Positions 49,207 through 60,652 of a stretch of 64,000 nucleotides of DNA are shown here, piece by piece. The stretch is taken from contig CABDVE010000001.1 of the NCBI GenBank assembly GCA_901420285.1, positions 1,860,001 through 1,924,000 of the forward strand. Reading direction: 5' to 3'. This DNA is from Stutzerimonas stutzeri (GTDB lineage: Bacteria > Pseudomonadota > Gammaproteobacteria > Enterobacterales > Pasteurellaceae). Position numbers and translations under genes: made by a program. How positions within the stretch are numbered: position 1 is the stretch's first letter; each line of letters begins with the position of its first letter. The notes under the pieces were generated by a model, which saw nothing but the letters and a program-made list of their open reading frames with translations, was not told the origin of the DNA and made no database searches.

Positions 49207-50313
49207 TTAAAGAATTCGATTATTCGGATCTTGTCGTGCAACTCTCGCACGAATCTTTGCTTCCAATTGATTGATAATATCTTCGTTATCGAAACGCTCT
49301 TTTTGACGTTCGCCGTCCACATAATAACCACTTTTTTTATTTCCGCCGGTCACTCCTAAATCAGAAACCAACGCTTCACCCGGACCATTTACTACGCAGC
49401 CAATAATGGAGACGTCCATCGGCGTAATAATGTCTTCTAGGCGTTGTTCAAGAGCGTTGACCGTGCCAATGACGTCAAACTCCTGACGGGAGCAAGTCGG
49501 ACAGGCAATAAAATTAATACCGCGCGAACGAATACGCAAAGATTTCAAAATATCGAAACCAACTTTAATTTCTTCGACCGGATCGGCAGCTAAAGAAACA
49601 CGCAAGGTATCTCCGATGCCTTCGGCCAATAACATGCCTAAACCGATGGCGGATTTTACTGCACCTGCACGAGCACCACCAGCTTCGGTAATGCCCAAAT
49701 GCAGTGGTTGTTTAATCGCTTTTGCCAATAAACGATAAGATTCTATCGCCAAAAAAACATCGGAAGCTTTAACACTGACTTTAAATTGATCAAAGTTGAG
49801 TCGGTCTAAAATGTCTACATGACGTAACGCCGATTCCAATAAGGCTTGCGGCGTTGGTTCGCCATATTTTTCTTGAATATCCTTCTCTAAAGAACCGGCA
49901 TTTACGCCGATACGAATCGGAATATTTTTATCACGAGCACAATCCACTACCGCTCGAATGCGGTCCTCTCGCCCAATATTACCCGGATTGATACGCAAGC
50001 AATCCACGCCATATTCAGCGACTTTAAGCGCAATGCGGTAGTCGAAATGAATATCTGCCACAAGCGGTACATTCACTTGTTGTTTGATGATTTTAAAGGC
50101 TTCCGCTGCCTCCATGGTCGGCACGGATACGCGTACGATATCTGCCCCCACGCGCTCCAGCGACTTGATTTGCGCAACCGTAGCTTCCACATCAGTAGTG
50201 CGAGTATTGGTCATTGATTGTACAGCAATCGGCGCATCGCCGCCGATCGGTACGTTGCCGACATAAATCTTTGTCGATTCACGACGCTTAATGGTTGGTT
50301 GAAAAGCTGACAT
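49207..50313 (-). CDS. ispG: 4-hydroxy-3-methylbut-2-enyl diphosphate synthase IspG
   Basis: IspG catalyses the penultimate step of the non-mevalonate isoprenoid pathway using a 4Fe-4S cluster. The N-terminal TIM barrel is followed by a cluster domain with [11 protein letters not shown] and [12 protein letters not shown] providing the three cysteines. Length 368 fits the family. It starts 9 bp from hisS and follows rodZ, as in E. coli. Confidence 0.97.
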   Translation of the reverse strand: MSAFQPTIKRRESTKIYVGNVPIGGDAPIAVQSMTNTRTTDVEATVAQIKSLERVGADIVRVSVPTMEAAEAFKIIKQQVNVPLVADIHFDYRIALKVAEYGVDCLRINPGNIGREDRIRAVVDCARDKNIPIRIGVNAGSLEKDIQEKYGEPTPQALLESALRHVDILDRLNFDQFKVSVKASDVFLAIESYRLLAKAIKQPLHLGITEAGGARAGAVKSAIGLGMLLAEGIGDTLRVSLAADPVEEIKVGFDILKSLRIRSRGINFIACPTCSRQEFDVIGTVNALEQRLEDIITPMDVSIIGCVVNGPGEALVSDLGVTGGNKKSGYYVDGERQKERFDNEDIINQLEAKIRARVARQDPNNRIL

Positions 50314-50324
50314 AATTCTTCCTA

Positions 50325-51332
50325 TTAAGGTTGTGAAAGTTTAAATTTTGCTACTCGACCATCTACTTTGAGCGGATAATTTTCCCCTTTATAAGTGATT
50401 CGAACATTCCCAGGAGCACCTACGATTAAGGAAAATTCATCGCCGCTAAAAGTGAGTACTTCGCCTTGCTTATATTCTTTTTGTACAAGGACTTTACGAT
50501 TACTATCTTTAACGCTTAGCCAGCTAGTATTTCTTAATATTTCCACAACCAGATCGCCTTGTGCAATCGGAGGCGCCGGAGAAATCGTCGGATTTTCCAC
50601 CGAACTTTGACTATCCGGAATTGCCGTTTTACCATCTACGGTCGATTCTGATTTAGACGACAAATTTTCAATTTGTTCTTGTTGAACCGACGCTATATTT
50701 GTTGCTTTAGACTCGGTTTCGATCTCGTTAGCGTTCGCCACCGAACCGGGCATGCTATCCAACGGCATCATTTGCCCGGGTTGTTTCATTATTCCGGTTG
50801 GTTGAACAACAGGCGCTTCAGCAAGCACTGAATTTTTCGGCGCAGTTTGCGTATCTTCTGAATTAGATACATAGTTTTTCACTAGAATATCACGTTCTTC
50901 ATTAGATTTTTGATAATTCTGCCACCACCATAAGCCCGTCATACTTAGTGCCACAAACAACACTAACACGGTTAAATAACCGATCCAGCGGTTATGTAAA
51001 GAATATTGATTAACCGAACGCGTCGCTCGCACGTTTTTATCTAAATCAATTTGCTCACTTTCACCAAAAGAAAGATCACTCCACAAACTTTCCGGTAAAC
51101 GCAAAAATTTACCGTAGCTACGGACGTAGCCTTTTACAAAGGTAGCAGGAACATTTTTCTGGATAAACTCGTTGTTTTCGATTTGCACTAAAATGGAAGG
51201 ACGTAAAGCAATTTGTTTAGAAACATCTTCAAGAGATAAATTCAGCGCTTCGCGAGCCTGACGAAATTTTTCGCCTAAGGTCACTTCGGCTTGTTCGTTT
51301 TGCGCTTGAGATTGTTCAACTTGCGTATTCAT
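50325..51332 (-). CDS. rodZ: Cell shape protein RodZ
   Basis: RodZ links MreB filaments to the membrane. It has an N-terminal helix-turn-helix that binds MreB ([22 protein letters not shown]), one membrane helix (about 117-136), a Ser/Gln/Pro-rich periplasmic linker, and a C-terminal beta domain (DUF4115, about 255-335). Length is 335. It lies between pilF and ispG. Confidence 0.92.
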   Translation of the reverse strand: MNTQVEQSQAQNEQAEVTLGEKFRQAREALNLSLEDVSKQIALRPSILVQIENNEFIQKNVPATFVKGYVRSYGKFLRLPESLWSDLSFGESEQIDLDKNVRATRSVNQYSLHNRWIGYLTVLVLFVALSMTGLWWWQNYQKSNEERDILVKNYVSNSEDTQTAPKNSVLAEAPVVQPTGIMKQPGQMMPLDSMPGSVANANEIETESKATNIASVQQEQIENLSSKSESTVDGKTAIPDSQSSVENPTISPAPPIAQGDLVVEILRNTSWLSVKDSNRKVLVQKEYKQGEVLTFSGDEFSLIVGAPGNVRITYKGENYPLKVDGRVAKFKLSQP

Positions 51333-51400
51333 GAGTTCATTATTTAATGGATATAATTAGACGCTGAATTTTAAAGTCGAAAGCGCTTTTTGGCAATGTT

Positions 51401-51946
51401 TTATTTGGCTCGATTCAGCTTTTCCGCGCGATGAGCATCGATTTGCCGCAGTTTATCAAAAGCCTGTTGATACAGTTCCCGCCGATTTTCCGCCTGTGCG
51501 CAAAGCGCTATATTTTCATAAGTATCCGCTTGACGATAATAATTCGGCGAAGACAACGCTGCCTCAAATTGTTCATAGGCTTGCACAAACTCGCCTCGCC
51601 CGCATAAAAATGCACCGAAATTATTATGCGTATCGCCTTGTTTTGGGGCTAATTTAAGCGCTTGTTGATAAGCTTGGTGCGCGGCGCTCGCATCCCCCTG
51701 CAATTGATAAAAATGTGCCAGTGCGGAATACACTAGATAATAATTTTTATCATGCTCTAAGGCTTTATCCAAATTCTGTTTAGCTTGCGGTAGATTATTT
51801 TGTTGAAGATAACCGAGAGCAAGTTCTACACGCGCTTTTGCCGCACGTTGTTTATTAAAAGCAACGGTGTCATTTTGTGAAACACAAGCAGAGAAAAGCA
51901 AAGGGAAAATGATCGCTCCTACAAATCGAATAACCTTGACTTTCAT
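51401..51946 (-). CDS. pilF: Type IV pilus assembly lipoprotein PilF/PilW
   Basis: This is an outer-membrane TPR lipoprotein that helps secretin assembly. A signal sequence ends in the lipobox FSAC (Cys about 21). Several TPR repeats follow (LALGYLQQNNLPQAKQNLDKALEHD, AHQAYQQALKLAPKQGDTHNNFGAFLCGRGEF). Length is 181, shorter than the Pseudomonas protein. In this family it belongs to the type IV pilus/competence machinery, which fits the many DNA uptake sequences. Confidence 0.85.
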   Translation of the reverse strand: MKVKVIRFVGAIIFPLLFSACVSQNDTVAFNKQRAAKARVELALGYLQQNNLPQAKQNLDKALEHDKNYYLVYSALAHFYQLQGDASAAHQAYQQALKLAPKQGDTHNNFGAFLCGRGEFVQAYEQFEAALSSPNYYRQADTYENIALCAQAENRRELYQQAFDKLRQIDAHRAEKLNRAK

Positions 51947-51985
51947 TTTTCCTCCGTTAATTTCGTAAACTTAATTCAGTTAAAT

Positions 51986-53122
51986 TCAGCTAACTTGCGT
52001 AACCCCGATATTTTGCCCGAATTGACGTTTCAATGCGGTGCGCTTGGTGCGATCGATAACATCGCCGGCTAATTGTCCACAAGCCGCGTCAATATCGTCG
52101 CCACGGGTTTTTCGCACGATTACGGTTAAACCGTATTCCATCAAAGTTTTTTGGAAGCGATCAATGCGCGTGTTGGAGCTTTTTGCATAGGGCGCTTGCG
52201 GGAAAGGGTTCCATGGGATCAGGTTAATTTTACACGGTGTATTTTTTAACACTTCCGCTAATTGATGAGCGTGTTCCACATGATCGTTAACATGATCCAA
52301 CATCACATATTCGATGGTGACCTTGCCGTGGTTGGCGTTGGATGTACTCAAATAACGATTAACCGAATCAATAAGGGTTTTAATGTTGTATTTTTTATTT
52401 AACGGTACAATTTCATCACGCAATTCATCGTTCGGCGCATGTAAGGAAATTGCTAACGCCACGTCGATCATTTTGCTTAAATTATCTAGCGCCGGCACCA
52501 CGCCTGAAGTGGATAAAGTCACGCGGCGTTTAGATAAACCGTAAGCGAAATCATCCAACATAATTTCCATTGCCGGCACAACATTTGCCACGTTGAGCAA
52601 CGGCTCGCCCATACCCATCATCACTATGTTGGTAATCGGACGTATACCAGTAACGCCGAAATTACCGATAATTTTCGAAGCGCGCCATACCTGACCAATA
52701 ATTTCCGCTACTGTTAAATTTCGGTTAAAGCCTTGTTGTGCAGTGGAACAGAATGTGCAAGCCAAGGCGCAACCTACCTGCGAAGAAACACACAAGGTGG
52801 CGCGATCCGCTTCGGGAATATACACGGTTTCCACTTGCTGATCGCCCACCTGCATCGCCCATTTAATGGTTCCATCGGCAGAACGTTGTTCTACTGCCAC
52901 TTCTGGCGCTTTGATTTCCGCCACGGATTTTAATTTTTCACGCAATTTCTTATTAATATTCGTCATATTGTCGAAGTTATCTTCGCCAAAATGATAAATC
53001 CATTTTACCAATTGATCAGCGCGAAACGGTTTTTCGCCTAATTCGGCAAAAAATTCGCGCATTTGTCGGCGCGTCAAATCCATTAAATTGATTTTTTTAT
53101 TTTGTTCCAAAGTTTCTAACAT
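51986..53122 (-). CDS. rlmN: Dual-specificity 23S rRNA/tRNA adenine-C2 methyltransferase RlmN
   Basis: RlmN is a radical SAM enzyme that methylates A2503 of 23S rRNA and A37 of some tRNAs. It has the cluster motif [18 protein letters not shown] (about 122-139), the glycine-rich [10 protein letters not shown], and the methyl-carrying Cys near the C terminus (AACGQL). Length is 378. It is first in the leftward row rlmN-pilF-rodZ-ispG-hisS-yfgM. Confidence 0.96.
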   Translation of the reverse strand: MLETLEQNKKINLMDLTRRQMREFFAELGEKPFRADQLVKWIYHFGEDNFDNMTNINKKLREKLKSVAEIKAPEVAVEQRSADGTIKWAMQVGDQQVETVYIPEADRATLCVSSQVGCALACTFCSTAQQGFNRNLTVAEIIGQVWRASKIIGNFGVTGIRPITNIVMMGMGEPLLNVANVVPAMEIMLDDFAYGLSKRRVTLSTSGVVPALDNLSKMIDVALAISLHAPNDELRDEIVPLNKKYNIKTLIDSVNRYLSTSNANHGKVTIEYVMLDHVNDHVEHAHQLAEVLKNTPCKINLIPWNPFPQAPYAKSSNTRIDRFQKTLMEYGLTVIVRKTRGDDIDAACGQLAGDVIDRTKRTALKRQFGQNIGVTQVS

Positions 53123-53355
53123 TTAAGCCTCGTTGCTACACATTGTGGCGGTAAACATTGCGGCGATTTGCCTAACAAAAGCCCGATATAAAAAATGAGC
53201 AACGATTCTACAGATTTGCCACCGTATAAGCTAGCGAATTTCAAAGACGCAACAAATTTTACCTATCATGTTTGCGAAGCGAATCGCAAAATTTCATTAT
53301 TGTTGTTAAAAAACTGAGCTAAAATACACACTCGTTTTATTCTCCGGTGTTCGCA

Positions 53356-54237
53356 ATGTTACAAAAACTTCTTGCTCTTTTTTTCTGTTTTATTCCATTC
53401 CTCGCCACAGCACAATCTTATGTCGTTTATGATTTTACGCGCGATAAAGTATTGGAAAGCAGTTCACCGAATCACGTTCAACCCATTGCGTCCGTAACGA
53501 AGTTAATGACCGCCAATGTATTTTTGGAGCACAATAAAAACCCGCGTTGCACAGCCTCAATTATTGATGACGACATCGATTACATCAAAGGCACGCACAC
53601 TAAATTACCGAAATACACGCCAATCGCCTGTAATGAATTATTAAAAGCAATGTTAGTGCATTCCGATAACTATGCGGCACATGCACTTTCTCGCTCCGCC
53701 GGTATGAGTCGCTTACAATTCATCCAAAAAATGAATGAAAAAGCTCGCGAATTGGGTATGCGTTCTACCCGTTTTGCAGACAGTTCAGGTTTATCTCAAA
53801 ATAATATTTCCAGCGCAATGGATTTAGTAAAATTGGCGAAGTATTCCATGCATAAATCACAAATCAAAGAGTTATCGAATATGCCCAGCGCTTACATTCA
53901 AACCGGCAAACGTAATATATTCGTAAAAAACACCAATAAATTGGTGCGCGAAGAAGTATTCGACGCAGCAATTAACAAAACCGGTTATATTCAGGAATCA
54001 GGCTACAATTTAGTGTTTATTCACAAACATCCTTGTCGGAACGCCACCATCGGGGTAATTAGTTTAAATAACAGCTCGTCCCAATTCAGAACCAATTTCA
54101 CCAAAGGTAAATTAGAAAAATACGGTTGTACGGCCGGTCATCATTTACATAGTTTTACGGAAGAAGATGCGCAATACGAAGAAGATTATGATGAAGAAGG
54201 ATTAAATAATCTGATCAAGCAAGTCACCCAAAATTAA
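53356..54237 (+). CDS. pbpG: D-alanyl-D-alanine endopeptidase PBP7 (PbpG)
   Basis: PbpG is a periplasmic penicillin-binding protein that cuts peptidoglycan cross-links. A signal peptide (to about LATA) is followed by the three SxxK-family motifs: SVTK, SDN (VHSDNYAA) and KTG (INKTGYIQ). The C terminus has an acidic stretch (EEDAQYEEDYDEEG). GTG 53347 also opens the frame; ATG 53356 is chosen, though neither has a good ribosome site. It is 293 residues long. Gene order next to rlmN and yfe matches H. influenzae. Confidence 0.9.
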   Translation: MLQKLLALFFCFIPFLATAQSYVVYDFTRDKVLESSSPNHVQPIASVTKLMTANVFLEHNKNPRCTASIIDDDIDYIKGTHTKLPKYTPIACNELLKAMLVHSDNYAAHALSRSAGMSRLQFIQKMNEKARELGMRSTRFADSSGLSQNNISSAMDLVKLAKYSMHKSQIKELSNMPSAYIQTGKRNIFVKNTNKLVREEVFDAAINKTGYIQESGYNLVFIHKHPCRNATIGVISLNNSSSQFRTNFTKGKLEKYGCTAGHHLHSFTEEDAQYEEDYDEEGLNNLIKQVTQN

Positions 54238-54242
54238 CCCAT

Positions 54243-54273
54243 AAAATGCCGTTCTTTTTCATTCGGCATTTTT
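54243..54273 (+). terminator. Terminator after pbpG
   Basis: AAAATGCCG (54243-54251) pairs with CGGCATTTT (54264-54272) and is followed by T. Confidence 0.75.
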
Positions 54274-54360
54274 ATTACAACCGTAAACATTCAAAAGCAT
54301 AGAAAAAATCTATCGTTCTTTTTGCTATCCTGCCACTAACTAAAACAAATATTACTTTTT

Positions 54361-54379
54361 AATAATCATTTTCATTTCA
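54361..54379 (+). promoter_or_regulatory. Candidate Fur box upstream of yfeA
   Basis: AATAATCATTTTCATTTCA agrees with the Fur consensus at about 13 of 19 positions when read on the minus strand. It lies 100-118 bp before yfeA, in an AT-rich promoter region. Iron control of yfe-type operons by Fur is known in other bacteria. Confidence 0.5.
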
Positions 54380-54478
54380 AATCTATATAAAAAGTAGTAG
54401 TATTAATTCCGATAAATATGGATAAGTTTGTTTTCCATATTTAGGCAAAAGTAAATTTCAATTTTATAAGGAGCATTC

Positions 54479-55360
54479 ATGAAATATTCATGCAAAATTA
54501 TGGCCGCGTTTGCCCTCAGTTTATTTGCTATGCAAGCCAATGCCAAATTTAAAGTCGTCACTACTTTTACTGTGATTCAAGACATCGCGCAAAATGTGGG
54601 TGGCGATGCGGTGCTGGTAGAGTCGATCACAAAACCGGGCGCGGAAATTCACGAATATGAACCGACCCCAAAAGATATTGTAAAAGCGCAATCCGCTGAT
54701 TTGATTTTATGGAACGGATTAAATTTGGAACGTTGGTTTGAGCGTTTCTTCCAAAACATTAAAGATAAACCGGCCGTCGTCGTCACCGAAGGTATTCAAC
54801 CGCTTTCCATTTATGAAGGGCCTTATAAGAACGCACCGAATCCGCATGCCTGGATGTCGCCTTCCAATGCGGTGCTCTACATAGAGAACATTAAAAACGC
54901 CTTAGTGAAATACGATCCGCAAAATGCCGCAATTTATGAAAAAAATGCCGCGGATTACGCCCAAAAAATCAAACAACTTGATGAACCGCTACGCGCCAAA
55001 CTCGCCCAAATTCCTGAAAATCAACGTTGGCTGGTAACTAGTGAGGGCGCCTTCAGTTATTTAGCAAAAGACTATAATTTAAAAGAAGGCTACTTATGGC
55101 CGATTAATGCAGAACAACAAGGCACGCCGCAACAGGTTCGAAAAGTGATTGATTTAGTTAGAAAAAATAATATTCCGGTGGTATTTAGCGAAAGCACGAT
55201 TTCACCTAAACCGGCGCAACAAGTCGCTAAAGAAAGCGGTGCGAAATACGGTGGTGTATTATATGTGGATTCCCTCTCGGCCAAAGATGGGCCCGTTCCG
55301 ACTTATATCGATTTATTGAACGTCACCGTTTCCACTATCGTTAAAGGATTTGAAAAGTAA
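54479..55360 (+). CDS. yfeA: Iron/manganese ABC transporter binding protein YfeA
   Basis: YfeA is a cluster A-I periplasmic receptor for Mn2+/Fe2+. A signal peptide (to about ANA, 22 residues) is followed by the metal ligands typical of the family: His in EIHEYEP, His in NPHAWMSP, Glu in [10 protein letters not shown] and an acidic residue late in the protein ([11 protein letters not shown]). There is no lipobox. Length is 293. It is first in the yfeABCD operon; its stop touches the yfeB start. Confidence 0.88.
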   Translation: MKYSCKIMAAFALSLFAMQANAKFKVVTTFTVIQDIAQNVGGDAVLVESITKPGAEIHEYEPTPKDIVKAQSADLILWNGLNLERWFERFFQNIKDKPAVVVTEGIQPLSIYEGPYKNAPNPHAWMSPSNAVLYIENIKNALVKYDPQNAAIYEKNAADYAQKIKQLDEPLRAKLAQIPENQRWLVTSEGAFSYLAKDYNLKEGYLWPINAEQQGTPQQVRKVIDLVRKNNIPVVFSESTISPKPAQQVAKESGAKYGGVLYVDSLSAKDGPVPTYIDLLNVTVSTIVKGFEK

Positions 55361-56277
55361 TGGATGCTTTCTCGACATCAATTTGGGTAAATGACGTTAC
55401 CGTGCGTTATAACAACGGGCACACGGCTATTCATAATATGACCTTTGCTCTTCACGGTGGCACAATTTGCGCATTGGTGGGCGTGAATGGGAGCGGTAAA
55501 TCCACGCTGTTTAAAAGCTTAATGGGTTTGGTGAAACCGCAACAAGGAGAAATTAAACTCGCTGATTTGCCGATAGCTCAAGCGTTAAAACGAAATTTAA
55601 TCGCTTATGTTCCCCAATCGGAAGAAGTGGACTGGCAATTCCCGGTTTCCGTGTACGATGTGGTGATGATGGGACGCTACGGCTATATGAATTTTTTACG
55701 TATTCCTAAAGCCATCGATAAACAAAAAGTGCAAGAGGCAATGCAACGGGTAAATATCGAGCACCTCGCACAGCGGCAAATCGGCGAGCTTTCGGGCGGA
55801 CAGAAAAAACGCGTATTCCTTGCCCGTGCCTTGGCACAACAAAGCCCGATTATTTTGCTTGATGAACCCTTCACCGGCGTAGATGTAAAAACTGAAAATG
55901 CGATTATCAAACTATTAAAACAGCTCCGCATTGAAGGCCATTTAATTCTGGTTTCCACGCATAATTTAGGTTCGGTACCTGATTTTTGCGATCAAGTGGT
56001 GATGATTAACCGTACCGTGATCGCTGCAGGGAAAACCGAAGATACCTTCAACCAACATAATTTGGAGCTCGTATTCGGCGGCGTATTACGCCATATCAAA
56101 TTACTCGGCGAAGATTTGCATAATGACGAAGACAAACGTGCGGTCACCGTTTTAACGGACGATGAAAAAGCCGTGGTGTTCTATGGTAAAACCAAACAAG
56201 ATCCGCCTGCTCTGACCACACAAACTTGTCATTTCGATGAACCGGAAAATACGCTCAAAAATAAGGGGAATAGATGA
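55360..56277 (+). CDS. yfeB: Iron/manganese ABC transporter ATPase YfeB
   Basis: YfeB is the ATP-binding subunit: Walker [10 protein letters not shown] (about 41-49), signature [15 protein letters not shown], Walker [12 protein letters not shown] and the switch His in STHNLGS. A C-terminal tail of ~60 residues beyond the ATPase domain is typical of YfeB. Length is 305. It overlaps yfeC by 4 bp (ATGA). Confidence 0.92.
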   Translation: MDAFSTSIWVNDVTVRYNNGHTAIHNMTFALHGGTICALVGVNGSGKSTLFKSLMGLVKPQQGEIKLADLPIAQALKRNLIAYVPQSEEVDWQFPVSVYDVVMMGRYGYMNFLRIPKAIDKQKVQEAMQRVNIEHLAQRQIGELSGGQKKRVFLARALAQQSPIILLDEPFTGVDVKTENAIIKLLKQLRIEGHLILVSTHNLGSVPDFCDQVVMINRTVIAAGKTEDTFNQHNLELVFGGVLRHIKLLGEDLHNDEDKRAVTVLTDDEKAVVFYGKTKQDPPALTTQTCHFDEPENTLKNKGNR

Positions 56278-57125
56278 TATCGGATTTATTGCTCGAACCT
56301 TTTTCTTATGACTATATGCTCAAAGCGATGATATTGAGCGCTGCCGTAGGCGGAATCTGCGCTTTTTTATCTTCTTATTTAATGCTCAAAGGTTGGTCAC
56401 TCATCGGCGATGCGCTTTCCCATTCCGTAGTACCGGGTGTGGCGATTGCTTACGCGCTTTCGCTGCCTTATGCGGTCGGCGCATTTTTCGCCGGCATTTT
56501 AGCCGCCCTTTCCATTCTTTGGGTGAAATCCATTTCTAAACTCAAAGAAGATGCCGTAATCGGCTTTATTTTCAGCACTTTTTTTGCCCTCGGCTTATTG
56601 ATTATTTCCTTAAATCCGACCGCCGTGAACGTGCAAAGCATTATTCTTGGCAATATTTTAGGCATCGCCGATGAAGACGTTTACCAAGTCGCCATGATTA
56701 TCGGCCTTTGCTTGCTCTTACTTTTATTATTTTGGAAAGATTTACTGCTGATTTTTTTCGACGAGACCCAAGCCGTTACCGTCGGGCTTTCGCCGTTATT
56801 TTATAAAATTCTATTCTTCACCTTATTAAGCGCATGCGTAGTGGCCGCATTACAAACCGTCGGTGCCATTCTTGTAATAGCTATGGTGATCACACCGGGC
56901 GCGACCGCTTATTTACTCACGGATAAATTTAAAACCTTGGCAATTATCGCGGTCGTTTTGGGTTCACTAACAAGTTTTGTCGGCGTCTATATCAGCTATT
57001 ATTTAGACGGTGCAACAGGCGGCGTGATTGTCACATTACAAACTTTATTATTCTTAGCGGCGTTTTTGCTTTCGCCAAAATACGGCTTGCTCACACGCCA
57101 TAAAAAGGCGGTGCAGCATGCTTGA
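56274..57125 (+). CDS. yfeC: Iron/manganese ABC transporter permease YfeC
   Basis: YfeC is a 283-residue ABC-3 family permease with about eight membrane helices. Typical motifs are [23 protein letters not shown] and [17 protein letters not shown]. It is related to YfeD next to it, so the pair probably forms a heterodimeric channel. It overlaps yfeB by 4 bp and yfeD by 8 bp. Confidence 0.92.
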   Translation: MISDLLLEPFSYDYMLKAMILSAAVGGICAFLSSYLMLKGWSLIGDALSHSVVPGVAIAYALSLPYAVGAFFAGILAALSILWVKSISKLKEDAVIGFIFSTFFALGLLIISLNPTAVNVQSIILGNILGIADEDVYQVAMIIGLCLLLLLLFWKDLLLIFFDETQAVTVGLSPLFYKILFFTLLSACVVAALQTVGAILVIAMVITPGATAYLLTDKFKTLAIIAVVLGSLTSFVGVYISYYLDGATGGVIVTLQTLLFLAAFLLSPKYGLLTRHKKAVQHA

Positions 57126-57945
57126 TTGGATTCTTGAACCGCTTCAATTCGATTTTATGCAAAATGCGCTACTTACCGCATTAGTTGTCTCGATCATCTG
57201 CGCCCTACTTTCTTGCTACCTGATATTAAAAGGCTGGTCGTTAATGGGTGATGCCATTTCCCATGCGGTTTTGCCCGGCATCGTGCTGGCTTATTTGGCG
57301 GCAATTCCACTGGCGATCGGCGCATTTTGCTCCGCTATTATTTGTTCTCTCGGGGTGGGTTACTTAAAAGAGAACAGCCGAATCAAAGAAGACACGGCGA
57401 TGGGTATTGTGTTTTCCGGCATGTTTGCTATCGGCTTGGTAATGTTCACTAAAGTGCAAACCGAACAACATTTAACCCATATTTTATTCGGTAACGTACT
57501 TGGCGTCAGCCGAGCGGAGTTGTACCAAAACGCTCTTGTTTCAGCATTAATTTTTGTAGTGATAATATTGAAACGAAAAGATCTCTTGCTTTATTGCTTC
57601 GATCCTTGTCACGCTCGGATTACCGGACTTTCGCCAAAATTATTGCACTACGGCTTACTAACATTACTCGCTTTAACAATTGTCAGCACGATGCAAGTGG
57701 TCGGTGTAATTTTAGTTATTGCCATGCTTATCGCGCCGGGCATTAGCGCGCTCACACTGACAAAATCCTTCGACAAAATGCTGTGCCTTGCCGTCGCAAG
57801 TGCCGCTGCATCAAGCCTTATCGGCGTCATTTTAAGCTATCATTTGGATGCGTCGACAGGCGCGTGCATTATTCTTTTACAAGCGGCATTTTTTATTGTC
57901 GCCTTGGCCTATAGCAAATTTCGCGCCGTAATACAGGCGGGTTAA
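57118..57945 (+). CDS. yfeD: Iron/manganese ABC transporter permease YfeD
   Basis: YfeD is the second ABC-3 permease, 275 residues, with LKGWSLMGDAISHAVLPGIVLAY and VGVILVIAMLIAPGIS, clearly paralogous to YfeC. The start overlaps the yfeC end by 8 bp. It is last in the operon; a paired-word terminator follows 54 bp later. Confidence 0.92.
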   Translation: MLDWILEPLQFDFMQNALLTALVVSIICALLSCYLILKGWSLMGDAISHAVLPGIVLAYLAAIPLAIGAFCSAIICSLGVGYLKENSRIKEDTAMGIVFSGMFAIGLVMFTKVQTEQHLTHILFGNVLGVSRAELYQNALVSALIFVVIILKRKDLLLYCFDPCHARITGLSPKLLHYGLLTLLALTIVSTMQVVGVILVIAMLIAPGISALTLTKSFDKMLCLAVASAAASSLIGVILSYHLDASTGACIILLQAAFFIVALAYSKFRAVIQAG

Positions 57946-57998
57946 TCTCGCTTTCACAAAAGTCATAGAACGTTTACGCAAGCGAAAATTATACTCAC

Positions 57999-58043
57999 AA
58001 AATAGCACCGCATTGGAGGCAGTTTCAATGCGGTGCTATTTTT
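57999..58043. terminator. Bidirectional terminator of paired CAATGCGGTGCT words (yfeD/rlmC)
   Basis: AAAATAGCACCGCATTG (57999-58015) pairs with CAATGCGGTGCTATTTT (58026-58042), a 17-bp stem between convergent yfeD and rlmC. Confidence 0.85.
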
Positions 58044-58077
58044 AATGTTCAATTCAGCAATTATTTTTGCCGCGTTT

Positions 58078-59256
58078 TTATCTATCGTGAACCCGTTCTA
58101 ATAGCACCAAAGTTTCATAATGCGTCGTGTGCGGGAACATATCGAAAAGCCGAATTTTAGTCGGTTCGTAACGAGTCAAATATTGCAAATCGTCACTCAT
58201 GGAAACCGCATGACAGCTCGAATACAAAATAAAGTGCGGTTGTGTTTCATTAAGAAATTCGCTTAACAACCGACCGATGCCGCGACGCGGCGGATTCACG
58301 ATGATCAAATCGGGCTTGTTCGCATTTTGCTTTAAAGCGAAATTCGCCGCATCCAACGACTGAAAATTAACGGCCTGCAAGCCCAATTTCCGGGCGGCGG
58401 TCCGTGCCGCCAGAATGGCAGAAGGCGAGATTTCAATACCACTAAGCTCTACTTGGATTCCTTGCTTTTCTTGCAAAGCCTTGGCGCAATGCAAACCAAA
58501 TCCGCCCACGCCACAGAATAAATCCCACAATTTAGCAATCGGTAAATCTTCAATCCATTGTTGCGCCGTGGCATATAACGCGGCCGCTACCGTTGGATTG
58601 GTTTGAAAAAAGCCTTGCGGACGAATAAAGAGCGGCACACCATTGAAATTTTCCGGCAAAAATTGTGGCTCGGTCAGAAAAATTTCCTGCTTGCCTTCTA
58701 AAATGGCGGCGTGTTCCGGCTGTAAATTCACGCTCACCACTTCCAGTTGCGGCAATTTGGATAAAAGCCCGTCAAGTTCGCGGCGAATTAACGCGACTTT
58801 ATTTTCGGAACGCAATACAAAACGCAGCATTAATTTGCCCGTTGCCGTGCTTTCGGTAAGCAAAATATATTTCAGTTCGCCTTTTCGTTTCGCTACGTTA
58901 TAAGGCACCAATCCGGCGCGAGCGATAAAACCTTTGAGAACGGCAAACACCGTACGAAAATGCGTAGGATAAAGTGGACAATCACATAAATCGACCGCGC
59001 TTTGCGGTTCATTCGGATCTTGCAAAATGCCCAAAATCGGGCGTTCCACTGTGCCGCTAGCCACCATTTTGGCTTTATTACGAAAGGCGGCTTGCGGTGA
59101 TTGGAAAGGAGGGAACCATTTCAATGCGGTGCTATTTAGCGATCTCAATTGTGCTTGCAAATGCGCGCTTTTCTCGGCCAATTGGCACTCATAAGGCATT
59201 TTTAGCCATCGGCACGAACGACAATCGCCGCGTTGATAATGCGGACAATCGATCAT
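58078..59256 (-). CDS. rlmC: 23S rRNA m5U747 methyltransferase RlmC
   Basis: RlmC (RumB) methylates U747 of 23S rRNA. N-terminal cysteines [12 protein letters not shown] with CDCPLY bind a 4Fe-4S cluster. The SAM site is [22 protein letters not shown] follows, and the catalytic Cys is in YSSCHAVSM. The frame is open to 59343, but ATG 59256 overlaps the nagZ stop (ATGA) and gives the family N terminus and 392 residues. Confidence 0.93.
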   Translation of the reverse strand: MIDCPHYQRGDCRSCRWLKMPYECQLAEKSAHLQAQLRSLNSTALKWFPPFQSPQAAFRNKAKMVASGTVERPILGILQDPNEPQSAVDLCDCPLYPTHFRTVFAVLKGFIARAGLVPYNVAKRKGELKYILLTESTATGKLMLRFVLRSENKVALIRRELDGLLSKLPQLEVVSVNLQPEHAAILEGKQEIFLTEPQFLPENFNGVPLFIRPQGFFQTNPTVAAALYATAQQWIEDLPIAKLWDLFCGVGGFGLHCAKALQEKQGIQVELSGIEISPSAILAARTAARKLGLQAVNFQSLDAANFALKQNANKPDLIIVNPPRRGIGRLLSEFLNETQPHFILYSSCHAVSMSDDLQYLTRYEPTKIRLFDMFPHTTHYETLVLLERVHDR

Positions 59257-60299
59257 GCTTTGCTTGCCAGCCATTGCTGTTGAAGGGCAGTCAGCTTTTT
59301 GTGATTTTCTAACCAACGTGGGATTTTGCACAATTCCGACCAAGTGTATGCTCTCTTCTTAAATAATCTGTTCAAACGCGTTTGACGGGCATGAGAATGC
59401 AGTGGATTTTCGGAAAGCTTTAATTTATCCAACACCTGAATCACGCCCTCGCGTTCATTGCAAAGCAGCAGCAAATCGCAGCCTGCATTCAAGGCTTTCT
59501 CACTACGGGCGACAAAGTCACCCATAAATCCGGCGCCTTTCATACCAAGATCATCGGAAAAAATCGCACCATCAAAGTTGAACCGTTCGCGCAAAATGCG
59601 TTTGAGCCAATATTCGGAACCACTCGCCGGTTGGCTGTCGCATTGCGTATAAATAACATGAGCCGGCATAATCGCATCCAATTTTTGCTGTGCGATAAGT
59701 TGTTGAAATGGCTGAATATCTTCGCTGAAAATGTCCGCTTGGGGGCGTTCGTCATAAGGCGTTTCCAAATGCGAATCCGCCAATACGCGACCGTGCCCCG
59801 GGAAATGCTTGCCGGTGCTCGCCATACCGGCTTCGTGCATACCATTGATAAAAACGCCGGCCAAATCGATCGCAGTTTTCACTTCCTTGCCAAAACTACG
59901 ATCGCCGATAGCACCGCATTCGTGTCCCAAATCCAGCACCGGCGCGAAACTTAAATCGATATCTGACGCAATCATTTCCGCCGCCATTTGCCAACCGGCT
60001 TCATGTGCCCAAGCTTGTTGTTGTCGCACATCATTTGACAAAGCGGCAAAGGCCTGCATCGCCGGTAGCAGAGTAAAGCCTTCGCGGAAACGCTGAACGC
60101 GTCCGCCTTCTTGGTCAACAGTAATCAGCAACGGCTTTTTTACACAGTTGCGTACGGATTTCACCAAGGCCTGGAGTTGCGCGCGGTCGTAGAAATTGCG
60201 GGTGAATAAAATCAAACCGGCTACCAGCGGATGTTGCAACAATTCCACTTCTTCTTGCGTCAGCTCGTAGCCTTCAAGATCGATTAATAATGTTGACAT
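59253..60299 (-). CDS. nagZ: Beta-N-acetylhexosaminidase NagZ
   Basis: NagZ is a cytoplasmic glycoside hydrolase family 3 enzyme that removes GlcNAc from anhydro-muropeptides in cell wall recycling. Motifs are [13 protein letters not shown], the catalytic loop KHFPGHGRV with the general-acid His, and the nucleophile Asp in SDDLGMKG. Length is 348. It follows ycfL by 2 bp and overlaps rlmC by 4 bp. Confidence 0.95.
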   Translation of the reverse strand: MSTLLIDLEGYELTQEEVELLQHPLVAGLILFTRNFYDRAQLQALVKSVRNCVKKPLLITVDQEGGRVQRFREGFTLLPAMQAFAALSNDVRQQQAWAHEAGWQMAAEMIASDIDLSFAPVLDLGHECGAIGDRSFGKEVKTAIDLAGVFINGMHEAGMASTGKHFPGHGRVLADSHLETPYDERPQADIFSEDIQPFQQLIAQQKLDAIMPAHVIYTQCDSQPASGSEYWLKRILRERFNFDGAIFSDDLGMKGAGFMGDFVARSEKALNAGCDLLLLCNEREGVIQVLDKLKLSENPLHSHARQTRLNRLFKKRAYTWSELCKIPRWLENHKKLTALQQQWLASKA

Positions 60300-60301
60300 A
60301 G

Positions 60302-60652
60302 TTATTGCAAATAAAGACGGTAATTCGTGCTTTCAGAGGTGGGTTTTATTAATTCAACGGCTTTTTGTTCTTGCGGTTGCAAATATAAATTGCCGGAAAG
60401 ACTTTCGCGCTGCGCCTCACGTACTTGAGTCACACCCTGCACGTTATACCAAAAAAGATGGTAGTTTACTTTGATCGGTTGAGTGCTTTTATTTTTTATC
60501 CAAGCCGAATTCCGATCAGCCCTTGCTTCGACGGAAGTGGCAAGATTTTCGGCTATATTGAGAATCGGACTGTCCGAATGCACTAGATTCGGTGCGGTGC
60601 CGGAACAAGCGGTCAACATCAAACCGACGGCTAAAATCAGCGTTCTTTTCAT
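60302..60652 (-). CDS. ycfL: YcfL family lipoprotein
   Basis: This 116-residue predicted lipoprotein has a signal sequence ending MLTAC (Cys16). The DUF1425 body includes [20 protein letters not shown]. The function is unknown. In E. coli it lies between hinT and lpoB; here lpoB and thiK are absent and nagZ follows directly. Its start touches the hinT stop. Confidence 0.82.
   Translation of the reverse strand: MKRTLILAVGLMLTACSGTAPNLVHSDSPILNIAENLATSVEARADRNSAWIKNKSTQPIKVNYHLFWYNVQGVTQVREAQRESLSGNLYLQPQEQKAVELIKPTSESTNYRLYLQ

Noticed and set aside
46690-58043. Paired 12-bp words as copies of an insertion sequence or REP element
   Set aside because: The same word occurs singly inside many unrelated coding sequences in both orientations, without conserved flanks, which fits an uptake-type word and not a transposable repeat.
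59257-59343. Extended N terminus of RlmC
   Set aside because: It overlaps the nagZ 3' end, and the cluster-binding cysteine region starts at ATG 59256, which forms an ATGA overlap with nagZ.
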